Counted from the first letter of the stretch, positions 1 through 9,190 are shown. The stretch is DNA of 12,500 bases from Chrysomallon squamiferum (GCA_012295275.1 CM022674.1:3095742-3108241); one strand, 5' to 3'. A program made the numbers and translations. The notes: generated by a model from the letters alone, not told the origin.

Positions 1-70
1 CACTCTCTTTTAACTCTTACAGAGTTAGGCTGTTCAGTATAACAATATTTATTCTGTTTAGTTATTTACA

Positions 71-215
71 TGATGATAATGATGATGATAATGACAGTGG
101 TGATAATGGTGATGATCCTGATGAAATGATGACGTTGATGATAATATGGATTATAAAAAAATAGCGATTATTATGATGATGATGCAGAACAACAACAACA
201 AACAAACTATCAACA
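71..215. repeat. Interrupted GAT/ATG microsatellite followed by AAC/AAAC run
   Basis: An imperfect GAT tract at about 71-148 and a short one at 174-183 are followed by an AAC run, then AAAC, at about 187-206. The interruptions suggest an old tract. It lies in the intron after the 118-nt exon. The rest of 1-520 shows no gene, only AT-rich unique sequence with a few short chance open frames. Confidence 0.8.
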
Positions 216-520
216 ACAATATCATGAGAAAATGCTGAAATAAAATTATTTACTTAGAAAACAAAAAACATTACCGAGTGATATTTCACTCTAATTCAGA
301 AATCGTTTGGGTTTCTAAGTACACTTCATTCCTGAAATGTCTTATATTTCACCAGGAATTTATCTCTCACGTTTCTACGTATATGTACCCAAGAAGCAAC
401 GAAAAAAGTCATACGATATACTTGATATATACAACTGCAGCAGAAACAGCAAAAGCATAATGTGACGTTATTATCAATATTTAGTCATTAAAAAATAATA
501 AATAGCTGAAATTTAAATAC

Positions 521-905
521 GTATGCATGTGTATATGTATGTATGTATGTATGTATGAATGTATGTATGAATGTATGTATGAATGTATGAATGTATGTAT
601 GTATGTATGTATGTATGTATGTATGTTTGTATATATGTATGTATGTATGTATATATGTATGTATGAATGTATGTATGTTTGTATGTATGCATGCATGTAT
701 GTGTCTGTATGTATGTATGTATGTATGAATGTACGTACGTATTTATGTATGAATGTATGTATGTATGTATGTATGTATTTATGTATGTATGTGTATGTAT
801 ATATGTATGGATGCATGTATGTATGTATGTATGTATGTATGTATGTATGTATGAATGTATGAATGTATGTATATGTATGTATGTATGTATGTATGCATGC
901 ATGTA
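521..905. repeat. GTAT tetranucleotide microsatellite, about 385 bp
   Basis: A long tract of GTAT units is interrupted by regular point variants (GAAT, GTTT, GCAT, ATAT, GTCT). Because the unit is not a multiple of three, every frame on both strands stays open for long stretches and gives meaningless Tyr/Met/Cys or Ile/His/Thr products. The many variants spread through the array suggest an old tract maintained by slippage. Confidence 0.97.
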
Positions 906-1126
906 CTCTATGCTACGATATTACGGCATGTTTTCAGGTTTTACCTCGTTATTTGCAGACAGCTAAATACTGCAGTAAATACCTGTTATGCAACCGTCTC
1001 ACAGTCTGGAATAATGGGCGCTGTATCGATTGATTACGCTGACTCTTAGGCCGTTGTTCAGTAATTCTAATTAATTAATCTTCAGAGGGGGCATAGCAAC
1101 ATAGAGGTGCAAGTCGGCCGTATCTC
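906..1126. other. Unique AT-rich intron sequence, nothing recognised
   Basis: About 220 bp lie between two microsatellites. It has a few CpG sites and mixed composition (for example around 1000-1120) but no splice-bounded open frame, tRNA fold or repeat that I could support on either strand. Confidence 0.5.
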
Positions 1127-1417
1127 GTTATTGTTATTGTTATTATTATTATTGTTATTGTTATTGTTATTGTTATTGTTATTGTTATTATTGTTAGTGT
1201 TATTATTATTATTATGATTATTATTATTGTTATTGTTATTGCTATTATTATTATTATTTTATTGTTATTGTTATTATTATTGTTATTGTTATTATTGTTA
1301 TTGTTGTTATTATTATTGTTATTGTTATTATAATTATTTTTATAATTATTATTATTATTATTATTTTGATTGTTATTGTTATTTTTGTTATTATTATTAT
1401 TGTTATTGTTATTGTTA

Positions 1418-1464
<47 letters not shown>

Positions 1465-1465
1465 G

Positions 1466-1535
<70 letters not shown>
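1127..1535. repeat. Compound ATT/GTT microsatellite, about 409 bp
   Basis: The first part mixes ATT and GTT units, largely as a TTATTG hexamer. The last part (about 1422-1535) is almost pure ATT with a single GATT break near 1465. The purer 3' part looks younger than the mixed 5' part. It yields long poly-Ile, poly-Asn, poly-Leu and poly-Tyr frames that are not genes. Confidence 0.97.
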
Positions 1536-1538
<3 letters not shown>

Positions 1539-2309
1539 AACACCATGTTATTTTTTTCATAATGAAATTCACTTCACTTGGATATCATCAGTCGCAATAA
1601 TAATTTTCCCACCCTTTCTGAAATACTGGTCCCGTATCTGATGAAAAATTTATTTATTAAAGAAGTTTTTTTGTTTTAATTGTTTTATTTCTGCCGACCA
1701 TTCCTATCAATAATTTTGTAGCAGTTTGTGTGTTTTTATATTTCTCTGTAGTTCGATATATCTCAGTTAGGACTGCAATCCTGTAAATGAACTGACACTA
1801 GAGGTGTCACTGGTCGTATGATCTATACGTTTTGATTTGCTGCAGTGGATTTTTCCTGTTCCAACAATATCTGCTTAATTATTTGAACAAAAACAACAAC
1901 AAAATCTTAATGAAAGTGAGTGATGCTTGGTTATAAAATAGCAAGGTACGTGTTGTCTTGTCTATAATGTATACTTCTTTTTGTTCTTTTCCGAAAGGCA
2001 ATGAAGTAAATGTAAATACAAAAACAAAGATTGATAATGAACAATTAATTAAGTGTTAAAATCAAATAAAAACTACGATTAAAATTTGGAATTAAATTAA
2101 GTGTCAAAATTAATTTTTCGGTCAACATCTTTTAAAGATACTAATCTGGGGCGTTACATAATTTCACACTTTATTATTATTAAATATTGTTCTTCAGTAA
2201 ACAAATTAAAGAAGAAGTGAAAAAAAAAATTGTTGCTATAGAAAATTAACACGACCTGAGATATATTGAAAAGTAATTGCCCGTTTTTTTGTGTGTGTTT
2301 TTTTTTTAT

Positions 2310-2312
<3 letters not shown>
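1536..2312. other. Unique AT-rich intron sequence, no gene seen
   Basis: No open frame with splice support was seen. A short perfect hairpin, TGACAC/GTGTCA, sits at 1793-1809 with a 5-nt loop. Several homopolymer T and A runs occur (near 2220 and 2283-2307). CpG sites are sparse. Confidence 0.5.

Positions 2313-2386
<74 letters not shown>
2313..2386. repeat. (TC)37 dinucleotide microsatellite
   Basis: An uninterrupted TC run of 74 bp follows a GT/T-rich stretch at 2283-2310. The lack of interruptions implies a young, probably length-polymorphic tract. On the gene's sense strand it reads GA. Confidence 0.98.
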
Positions 2387-2387
<1 letters not shown>

Positions 2388-2936
2388 ACCTTTTAAAACA
2401 AATCTTTTATTTTTCATATTATTTTTTTTCTGAAACAAAACTATCCTAGTTTTGTCATGCAGTGGTAACATTTAAGTAACCACAAAAAAAAAAAAAACTC
2501 CTTTCTTCGCAAATGTTTCTTTCATATTCTCACGTCTTCTTTTTGATGACAACTTCTTCAAACATTCGCCCGTTCAACCGAGACTAAAAACAACTCAGTA
2601 TTGACCGGGAGAAAAGTACAAGAGCATTGAGAGCGTTAAGTCAACAGAGACAACAAAGAACTTAAAGAAAAAACATAATAAATTCTTGACTTACTACATA
2701 CAGCGCACGAAAAAAGAGTAAAAATACGTTGAACGTTAGCTTAGTGTTGACGCGGTTATCAATACTGGAAGCGTTCCGATAATCAGTATTCATCACGTGT
2801 TTAGTTACGTTAAACAAAATCAATATTCAACGTGTGGTTATCTCTGTTCGACGTACAATGGACGTACTTTTATATACAATTACTGTAGGTATTTGCGTTC
2901 AGCACAGAACAAACCTGCATTATACTGTCCTCATTT
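2387..2936. other. Unique sequence with an A13 run; possible worn start of the 57-bp array
   Basis: No gene is seen. An A-run lies at 2485-2497. From about 2730 the sequence carries words (TTCAACGTG, ACGTAC, TTATC) resembling the tandem units that become clear at 2937, so the array may begin here in eroded form. Confidence 0.4.
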
Positions 2937-3230
2937 CTGAATCTACTTTTCAGTGTGTGCGTAGTTATTGCGATATGTATTCAGTATATATACTAAATCT
3001 AATTTTCAACGTATACAGAATTAGTAATAATTTCGGTTCGAGATATACTGAACCTACTTCTCCACGTATGCATAATTATTGTCTTCGTTTGTATTTAGTA
3101 TTATACTAAACCTTCTTTTTGGACATATCCGTTATTATTGTGTAACATTTCTCATTCAGCGTACATTGAATCTACTTTTGAACGTAATATGTGATAATAT
3201 GTATTCAACCATATCACATTTGAACGTATG
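2937..3230. repeat. Degenerate tandem array, about 57-bp period
   Basis: The anchor word CTGAATCTACTTTTC recurs with changes at 2937, 2993, 3048, 3106 and 3166, at spacings of 56, 55, 58 and 60. Each unit carries an ACGTATG-like word, then an ATTATTG-like word, then a palindromic TTCAGTATATACT element. The clearest palindrome is TTTAGTATTATACTAAA at 3094-3110. Units are roughly 60-70 percent alike by eye, so the array is old. It extends with less clarity to about 3420. It is non-coding: the open frame over it shows no period in protein. Confidence 0.6.
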
Positions 3231-3462
3231 AACAAACATACAGTTCAACCTATGACCAATTTACTGTATTCACTTATAACTATAAGAATTTCAGCTTTAA
3301 AATTACAACTCGAATAAGTACTGAATATTAATTTCAACATATGTGCAGAATGTGTTATAATCATAATAAAATGAACGTAGGTTTCAATGCGTGTGTTGTT
3401 ACTGTAATTTAACAGTATTATAATAAAATAAGAAAACTATGGGATCTGTCTGTCTACATCGA

Positions 3463-3470
3463 TGACGTCA
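3463..3470. promoter_or_regulatory. Full CRE-type palindrome TGACGTCA
   Basis: An exact TGACGTCA inside ATGACGTCAT (3462-3471), preceded by CG. This is the canonical CREB/ATF site. It is intronic in the CLCN6-like gene, and function is not shown. It is the first of five in the window. Confidence 0.35.
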
Positions 3471-3729
3471 TTTGACCCATGAATGACTGTCAGCTATTGT
3501 ATCACGTGCTTTACTGATAAGGTTAACATATTAAACATTCTAAAAAAAAAAAAAAAAACATATTTTAAAGAATAGCACTCTGATTTAACTTCGTTAAACT
3601 AATACAGTCAAAAACAAGTTACACGTTATCATTGATAAGGGAAGTTTTTTGTTTTGCCGTTGCTGTTGTTACGTGATGTTGTGGTCGAGATCGAAGACAG
3701 AGACTTAAAATGCTCATAAAATTTGTTAA

Positions 3730-3811
3730 AAAAAATAAATAAACAAACAAACAAACAAACAAACAAACAAACAAACAAACAAATAAATAAACAAATAAAT
3801 CAATAAATAAA
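3730..3811 (-). repeat. AAAC/AAAT tetranucleotide tract, probable SINE tail
   Basis: AAAC and AAAT units on plus read TTTG/TTTA on minus. The tract directly follows the 3' end of a tRNA-like element on the minus strand, so it is probably the expanded tail of that retroposon. An A13 to A16 run at about 3542-3557 is separate. Confidence 0.85.
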
Positions 3812-4050
3812 ACATTCGCTCAAGAATAGAGAAATGAAATGTTAGTCGCTGCATCTGATGGGAATTCACTTCTTGATCTCAGCACAGAAATTTCAGAAAT
3901 CTTACCACTGTGGGGCAGGGAATTTCACTACCAACACTTTAGGGAATTAGTTAACTGACGTAACGGCATTTTAGTACTTGGTAGATACCGGGATGAGATC
4001 CACTATACCTGCGTGACTGAAAGGTGATCACTAACCACAGCGTCCAACCG
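3812..4050 (-). mobile_element. Probable tRNA-derived SINE
   Basis: On the minus strand the element begins near 4050 with a tRNA-like head. It has an A-box-like TGTGGTTAGTGATC (4039-4026), then TTTCAGTCACGCAGG, which resembles the anticodon arm of tRNA-Asp (GTC), then a B-box-like GTGGATCTCATCCC (4003-3990). A unique body of about 170 nt follows, then a TTTA/TTTG tail. Head, body and simple-repeat tail in that order are the SINE pattern. The box spacing is shorter than in a real tRNA and the B box is degenerate, so this is not a working tRNA. No target duplication was identified and the family is not named. Confidence 0.5.
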
Positions 4051-4076
4051 AAAAAAAAAAGTAATCAGATTATGAT

Positions 4077-4081
<5 letters not shown>

Positions 4082-4108
<27 letters not shown>
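4082..4108. repeat. T27 homopolymer
   Basis: An uninterrupted T run of 27 lies just beyond the start of the SINE-like element. On the minus strand it is A27. It could be the oligo-A end of another retroposed copy, but no body is recognisable next to it. Confidence 0.95.
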
Positions 4109-4525
4109 CAAACCGAAAATCTTTCTTTTCGTCCTTCCTTCAGGTCTGCCTACATCGGTTGATCATTCAAAACAAAATGGCGGGGTTGTCACTACACACA
4201 CAGGACAATTAATTTAAGAAAGAAAAAAAAAACACTGCAGATAATGATAAGCTGACACTTCGAGTGTCTGTTCTCTGTTAAGATTGTGAATACGGTCATT
4301 TGTCTCTCGATTTGTTATTTAAAGTGACTGTTCAGTAGCAGGAAGAAAATACCACAGCCCACTACAAACATCGCGTTTCTGCAAATGACGGTTTTAAAAT
4401 GTTATTGCAAAAGGCGCGAATGAATGGATTAAATGCACGCACATTTCCAAAACGACGCCAGAACCAGAATATGTGTTATGTTTTTTTTATATATATTTTT
4501 CTTATTCAGTATTGTTATTAGTATT
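4109..4525. other. Unique sequence, no gene seen
   Basis: No splice-bounded open frame was found on either strand. It holds a perfect hairpin GACACT-TCG-AGTGTC at 4254-4268 and an AAAATGGCG word at 4174-4182 that resembles a YY1 site. CpG content is modest. Confidence 0.5.
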
Positions 4526-4536
4526 GATATTAGTAT

Positions 4537-4567
<31 letters not shown>

Positions 4568-4740
4568 TTTGTTTGTTTGTTTGTTTGTTTATTTATTTAT
4601 TTATTTATTTATTTACTTTTATTTTTATTTATTTGTTTGTTTGTTTGTTTGTTTATTTATTTGTTTATTTGTTTATTTATTTGTTTATTTGTTTATTTAT
4701 TTATTTTTTTATTTTTTAATTTATTTATTTAACTTTATTT
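4526..4740. repeat. ATTT/GTTT tetranucleotide microsatellite
   Basis: About 210 bp of TTTA and TTTG units form alternating blocks. It is the reverse orientation of the AAAC/AAAT tract at 3730-3811, so the two tracts could pair in the transcript. The long Leu/Phe/Ile frames over it are repeat translations. Confidence 0.95.
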
Positions 4741-4986
4741 AATGTTGTATTTATTTGTTTTTTTATATATTTATTAAATGTTGTGTTAATCGTTTTAATA
4801 AATTCAAAAAAACAATCAAAAATCTTCTTTTTTTTTTTCTTTTGAGTTCGTTTTTTCGTTTTCTTTTTCTTTTTTTTTTTTTCTTTTCTTTTTTTTTTCT
4901 TTTAGAACTCTGTGTTTTTAATCATAATCAATTCTAAACGCCCGTCACTCAGATAACGATAATTTCAAAACCATATAATTACATAC
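4741..4986. other. T-rich sequence next to the 118-nt exon donor
   Basis: This is mostly T/C tracts (4827-4912) on plus, so purine-rich in the sense transcript, starting about 70 nt into the intron after the exon. No gene is seen. Confidence 0.6.
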
Positions 4987-5104
4987 CTGGTTGTCGCCTC
5001 TTGATTCTTCCCGGCATGCCATTCTCTCGAGCAGGACCACCAAATGAGAGCGAAGAATGAGACCAGCAAATTGCATTGGAGAGAACCTGGGTAACATCTC
5101 CACG
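4987..5104 (-). CDS. CLCN6: CLCN6-like exon, end of CBS domain 1 (118 nt)
   Basis: This internal exon stands out as GC-richer than its flanks. On the minus strand it is preceded by a branch-point-like gctaac, a T-run and ggtgttttag, and followed by CAG|gtatgt (complement of 4981-4986). It starts with one base that completes a split codon, then reads 39 codons and ends in phase 0. Residues 12-27 read FAGLILRSHLVVLLER, the last strand and helix of CBS1. ClC-6 has F.GLILRSQLV.LL.R..C at this place; ClC-7 has LQGLILRSQLIVLL, so the flanking residues favour ClC-6. All three minus-strand frames are open here. The longest, starting upstream at 5195, is the wrong frame. The next exon (phase 0) was not found in the window. 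Confidence 0.9.
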
Positions 5105-5580
5105 CTAAAACACCAGTTTTAAAAAAACAGTTAGCAAAAAAACAAAAAAACAAAAAAATGCGGCTGTACATGTGTGAATTTATACAAATAAACATTAAAG
5201 CAGTCTCTGATAGTTTTTTTTTGTTTTTTTTCAGTAAAACGTTTTATGAATTTACATGGTAACCAGTAGGTGTAAAATGCATGCAACAAAGATGTGAGCG
5301 ATTTTTTTTTCTTACTATTGGTGTAATTCTGTTTACATAATCAAATACAAATAAAAATGTGAAAAAAAAAAAAAAAAAAGAAGCATCCTTGTTTGTGTTT
5401 TAAATCTGCAAATCTGGTTTAGAAAACTCAGAATAAATTTAAATACAGTGAACGTAAGAAGATATTGCATGGTTTTTTAAATTAAATCTTGGTATCGAAG
5501 AGTTTTGTGTTATCAGTGTGTGCATACTTGTCTATGATGTTATAACTGCATAATTTTTTTTATTATTATTCTTTAATTAC
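5105..5580. other. Intron sequence upstream of the 118-nt exon
   Basis: 5105-5150 holds the acceptor, pyrimidine tract and branch-point-like gctaac of the exon on the minus strand. The rest is AT-rich with an A18 run at 5362-5379. No other exon is seen. Confidence 0.6.

Positions 5581-5642
<62 letters not shown>
5581..5642. repeat. ATT trinucleotide microsatellite, about 62 bp
   Basis: A pure run of about 20 TAT/ATT units. On the sense strand it is AAT, opposite to the AAT tract at 6632-6708 in the same intron. Confidence 0.97.
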
Positions 5643-5644
<2 letters not shown>

Positions 5645-6028
5645 TTATATCCATCATTTAAAGTTTCGTTGTGCTTTTTATTTTAATTTAGGTTTTTGAA
5701 TGATTATGTATCGATAGCATTCATCCAATTTCGCTTCCTACTCCCTAATGATAATGATGATGATGATGATGGTAAAGAAAGAAAGAAAATAAATAAATAA
5801 ATATCAACAACAATAAAGGCAAAAACATAAAAAAAAATAAAAAAAAAAAACACGACAGAACAGAAATAGAACATTCCCGTTGCAGTGATTTGATTCCCAC
5901 TCAACTGAAAGCAATTGCGTAATTTCTGAAAAACAATAGGAACGAAGATTTAAATCATAACTATGACGTCACGCGATTGTGATCACGCCACGTTATGTTT
6001 CCGTTAATGTACAACTTACTGGCAGGAG

Positions 6029-6030
<2 letters not shown>
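5643..6030. other. Unique sequence with short GAT and A-rich tracts and one TGACGTCA
   Basis: A short GAT run at 5748-5771 is followed by AAAG/AAAT units. A full TGACGTCA lies at 5964-5971, preceded by CTA. A donor-like GTAAGTTG on minus at about 6011-6018 has no usable acceptor. No gene is seen. Confidence 0.5.

Positions 6031-6068
<38 letters not shown>
6031..6068. repeat. T38 homopolymer
   Basis: An uninterrupted run of 38 T. On the sense strand of the gene it is A38. It could be a retroposon poly-A tail in plus-as-template orientation, or slippage. The true length is likely uncertain because sequencing handles such runs badly. Confidence 0.95.
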
Positions 6069-6258
6069 CACGGTTATCTCTGACGGACGAACGTGATTCG
6101 GACCCCCGGGCGTTTGAGGAGGGGCAGTGACCGATTAACTTTCAATCTTTTAAAAATGGCGACGGGAGTCTACGCGGGGGTGGGGAAACGAGGTCCCGTT
6201 TATTGTCCGATAAATGTAGATTTCTAACAATAAAACCGTCACAGCCACATCTGTTGTC
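6069..6258. other. GC-richer unique segment
   Basis: This stretch has many CpG sites and a CCCCGGG word (6104-6110 area). It contains AAATGGCG at 6154-6161 and GGAAACGAGGTC at 6184-6195; the latter word recurs in the duplication that follows. No open frame with splice sites was found, and I do not recognise it. Confidence 0.45.
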
Positions 6259-6391
6259 TTCCTCGGTAGTAATGGATGGGGATGGAAACGTGGAAACGAG
6301 GTCAGTGGTTACGTCATATTTTTTTCCTCGGTAAAAGTAATGGATGGGGATGGAAACGTGGAAACGAGGTCAGTGGTTGCGTCATATTTTT
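6259..6391. repeat. Tandem duplication of a 65-67 bp unit
   Basis: Unit 1 is 6259-6323 and unit 2 is 6324-6391. They differ by a 3-nt insertion after CCTCGGTA and by TTACGTC versus TTGCGTC, plus T-run length. Each unit contains GGATGGGGATGG and a doubled GGAAACG word and ends in CGTCATATTTTT. GGAAACGAGGTC also occurs alone at 6184-6195, 108 nt before its copy in unit 1, so a third worn unit may precede. The near identity indicates a recent duplication. Confidence 0.93.
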
Positions 6392-6601
6392 CGATGAAAT
6401 CATATTCTGTGTTGAAGTTAAATTTGAATGAATGAATGATTGCTTGTGTAACAATATTTTATATGAATCGTTCTTAAAAAATCACCGTTATTTGTAGACC
6501 GAATTGTTCTTGTCGTTCATTAAAGAGATTATTTATGAATATGAGCAGGAAAATACTTACGAGAAACTTTTAGAAATTAATAATGGATCTATGGTGATTG
6601 T

Positions 6602-6631
6602 AACAACAACAACAACAGTAACAATAACAAC

Positions 6632-6711
<80 letters not shown>

Positions 6712-6797
6712 CAACAATAATAATTTTAATAATAATGATAATGATAATGATGATGATAACGAATATTACAACGATGATGATAGTGATGATAATAATA
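6602..6797. repeat. Compound AAC-AAT-GAT microsatellite abutting the 44-nt exon donor
   Basis: The order on plus is AAC (6602-6616), mixed AAC/AAT, AAT (6632-6676 and 6681-6708), then interrupted GAT/AAT to 6797, next to the donor complement at 6798-6803. On the sense strand the intron therefore runs from gtaagt straight into TTATTATTATC. The frames with poly-Ile or poly-Thr over it are not genes. Confidence 0.95.
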
Positions 6798-6803
6798 ACT
6801 TAC

Positions 6804-6847
6804 TTCGACTGCGAATTTTCACTGACAATTCTGTCAAAGTGTTCAGA
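6804..6847 (-). CDS. CLCN6: CLCN6-like 44-nt exon in the CBS1 linker
   Basis: This small exon was found by its splice sites. A strong acceptor, atctttcttttcag (ctg at 6848-6850 on plus), is followed 44 nt later by GAA|gtaagt (complement of 6798-6803). It starts in phase 0, as the 166-nt exon requires. It encodes SEHFDRIVSENSQS and leaves AA, which the first C of the 118-nt exon completes to AAC (Asn). Only this phase combination keeps the downstream GLILRS frame open, which is the main reason to believe it. The peptide is acidic, polar and unconserved, as expected for the loop inside CBS1. The intron beyond its donor is AAT/GAT microsatellite almost from the first base. No peptide homology supports the exon. 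Confidence 0.7.
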
Positions 6848-7026
6848 CTGAAAAGAAAGATAAATACATATCATTATTATCTTTGTTTCGTATTATCCTT
6901 TATCTATTTATGACGATGTTGATATTTTCGTTTGTTTGTTTATTTATATATATATTTATTTATTTATTATTTTATAAAAAAAAAAAAAACACAACTCTTC
7001 CCCATGCTGCTGATGCTGCTCTTACT

Positions 7027-7049
7027 ACGGTTACTACTACTACTACTAC

Positions 7050-7122
<73 letters not shown>

Positions 7123-7128
7123 GATGAT
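7027..7128. repeat. Compound CTA, (ATT)12, (GTT)12 microsatellite
   Basis: A short ACT/CTA run (7032-7050) precedes exactly 12 ATT (7051-7086) and 12 GTT (7087-7122), then GAT. The ATT-GTT order is the reverse complement of the AAC-AAT order at 6602-6708, with the 44-nt exon in between. Confidence 0.96.
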
Positions 7129-7326
7129 GTTCTCGCCATTGTTGCTTTTGTTCTTGTTGTAGCTCATGTTATTGTTGCTGCTGTTGCTGTTTTTTTTTTT
7201 GTCTTTGTAAGATGTTGTTACTCCTAGTTTGGTTGAAATATAGGATATATTACAGCGACACGAAAACAGTGTTCTGAACGTTATCAATGAATACTTTTTT
7301 CAAACTGTCTTCGTTGTTATCTTTAC

Positions 7327-7350
7327 TTTTTTTTTTTTTTTTTTTTTTTT
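7327..7350. repeat. T24 homopolymer
   Basis: An uninterrupted T run with no recognisable element body next to it. Confidence 0.95.
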
Positions 7351-8190
7351 GCCCTTGTTTCTTAAACCAGTTAAATAGTTTCCACATATTCCGATGCAAA
7401 TTCTTTTTCTTTAAACAACCGCATCAAGCCATACACTAAAGCATTATGTCACTTCTGAAGCGAAGTGTATGACGAACTTCAAAATAAAAGCCATCAATTA
7501 TCAAAAATGGCCTAACGCTTTTGTCGTTTCACTTTCAGAACTGCAGACGCGAAATTCCAAATATTGATATAACGATCAAAAGAAACGACAGATCAAAATA
7601 TTTAAATAAAATTTCAACAGAAAATAGAAAATGTATTGGGATAAAAATGTGTTTTTTGGATCAGATGATGAAAATGTAAATATGTCGTAATTACTTTTTT
7701 TTTTTTTTTGCTTCTTCTTTTTATTATTAATTCTGCATTTTCGTTCTCAAAATTTTCTCTTTCATCCTTAGTTCGTTATTTAAGTTTTTATTATATATAT
7801 GTAATAAAAATTTGCTTTACTTTTTTACATCTTTATATTATTTTATTATTTTTTTTCTTTTTTTTTTTTCTTTTTTTTCAATATATGTTTCAGACTGTGA
7901 CACATATAACGTATGGTCTCGGCACATTTGCATGTGATTTGGTTTTATTTCTACGAGATAATTTAAACCATTCAAGCAAGTTATGTTTTATTCATTTTTT
8001 TGTTTTCCCCTGTCAACGATTATCGAGCGAGTTAAACGTAATTTATTTGATGGCAGCAAACTGTCGTTTTAATTAAGACGAAAAGAACGTTTCTTTCTCA
8101 AATACCTAAAAAATAATTATGAAGTTTAGTTTGTGTTGTATATAGACATAAATACATACATGCATATATATATTATCTACTTCTTATTAT
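7351..8190. other. Unique AT-rich intron sequence, no gene seen
   Basis: Only short chance frames occur. Near 7530-7540 plus has an acceptor-like TTTCACTTTCAG, but no matching donor with an open frame follows. T-runs lie at 7695-7709 and 7847-7878. A small inverted repeat ACTTC/GAAGT is present around 7451-7467. Confidence 0.5.
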
Positions 8191-8291
8191 TATTGTTGTT
8201 TGTTGTTGTTGTTGTTGTTTTCACATTGATGAACAGTCAAAGTTACTGTTTATATTAATTAACTAAACGTAACTCTGTGATAATATCGTCG

Positions 8292-8384
8292 TAGCAGTCC
8301 AGCCCTGAAATCGAAAAAGCCTGCTAGGTGGCGGTGGCGGTGACGTCATTGTTAAAGGGGGAGCTTCCTGTGAACCGCCTACCT
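8292..8384. other. Two adjacent stem-forming inverted repeats with TGACGTCA in the second loop
   Basis: TAGCAG (8292-8297) pairs with CTGCTA (8321-8326). Immediately after, AGGTGGCGGT (8326-8335) pairs with ACCGCCTACCT (8374-8384) apart from one bulged base. TGACGTCA at 8341-8348 lies in the second loop. The segment is far richer in GC than its flanks. It is not a tRNA or any RNA I recognise. Confidence 0.45.
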
Positions 8385-9067
<683 letters not shown>

Positions 9068-9108
9068 ATTCACTCTCTATGTAATTTCTGATATAAAACA
9101 CGGAATTT

Positions 9109-9190
9109 CTCTCTGTGTTTTCGGATACGAACTCAGACTCCCACCCCCGCCCCCCCCCCCCCAGATACAGTTTGAACCGCACCTGCAATA
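9109..9190 (-). other. C-rich segment with two B-box-like words, possible worn tRNA-derived fragment
   Basis: A C13 run (9150-9162) is flanked on the minus strand by GGTTCAAACTG and by GAGTTCGTATCC, both near the pol III B-box consensus GGTTCRANNCC. No convincing A box or cloverleaf surrounds them. A decayed SINE head is possible and chance is equally possible. Confidence 0.2.

Noticed and set aside
481-966. Overlapping long frames of His/Ile/Tyr or Met/Cys/Tyr residues on both strands
   Set aside because: They are translations of the GTAT microsatellite, with no start context, splice sites or domain.
1075-1641. Poly-Asn, poly-Ile, poly-Leu and poly-Tyr frames
   Set aside because: They follow directly from the ATT/GTT tract, and every frame is open for the same reason.
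2834-3109. 91-codon plus-strand frame
   Set aside because: It covers the degenerate 57-bp array and shows no protein-level pattern.
2937-3230. CRISPR-like repeats
   Set aside because: The units are tandem and divergent with no unique spacers, and the setting is animal DNA.
3880-3960. Minus-strand cccacag|TGgtaag arrangement
   Set aside because: It would give a 2-nt exon and lies inside the SINE-like element.
4965-5195. 76-codon minus-strand frame rich in Phe/Cys/Trp
   Set aside because: It overlaps the 118-nt exon in a different frame; the frame carrying GLILRS is the one supported by phase and homology.
6543-6610. Minus-strand donor GTAAGT near 6560 with an acceptor-like catag upstream, giving a 28-nt exon
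   Set aside because: The phase required by the neighbouring exons meets a stop codon, so it cannot join the transcript in frame.
6504-7287. Ile/Thr, Val and Asn-rich frames around the 44-nt exon
   Set aside because: They are microsatellite translations; only 6804-6847 on minus has splice and phase support.
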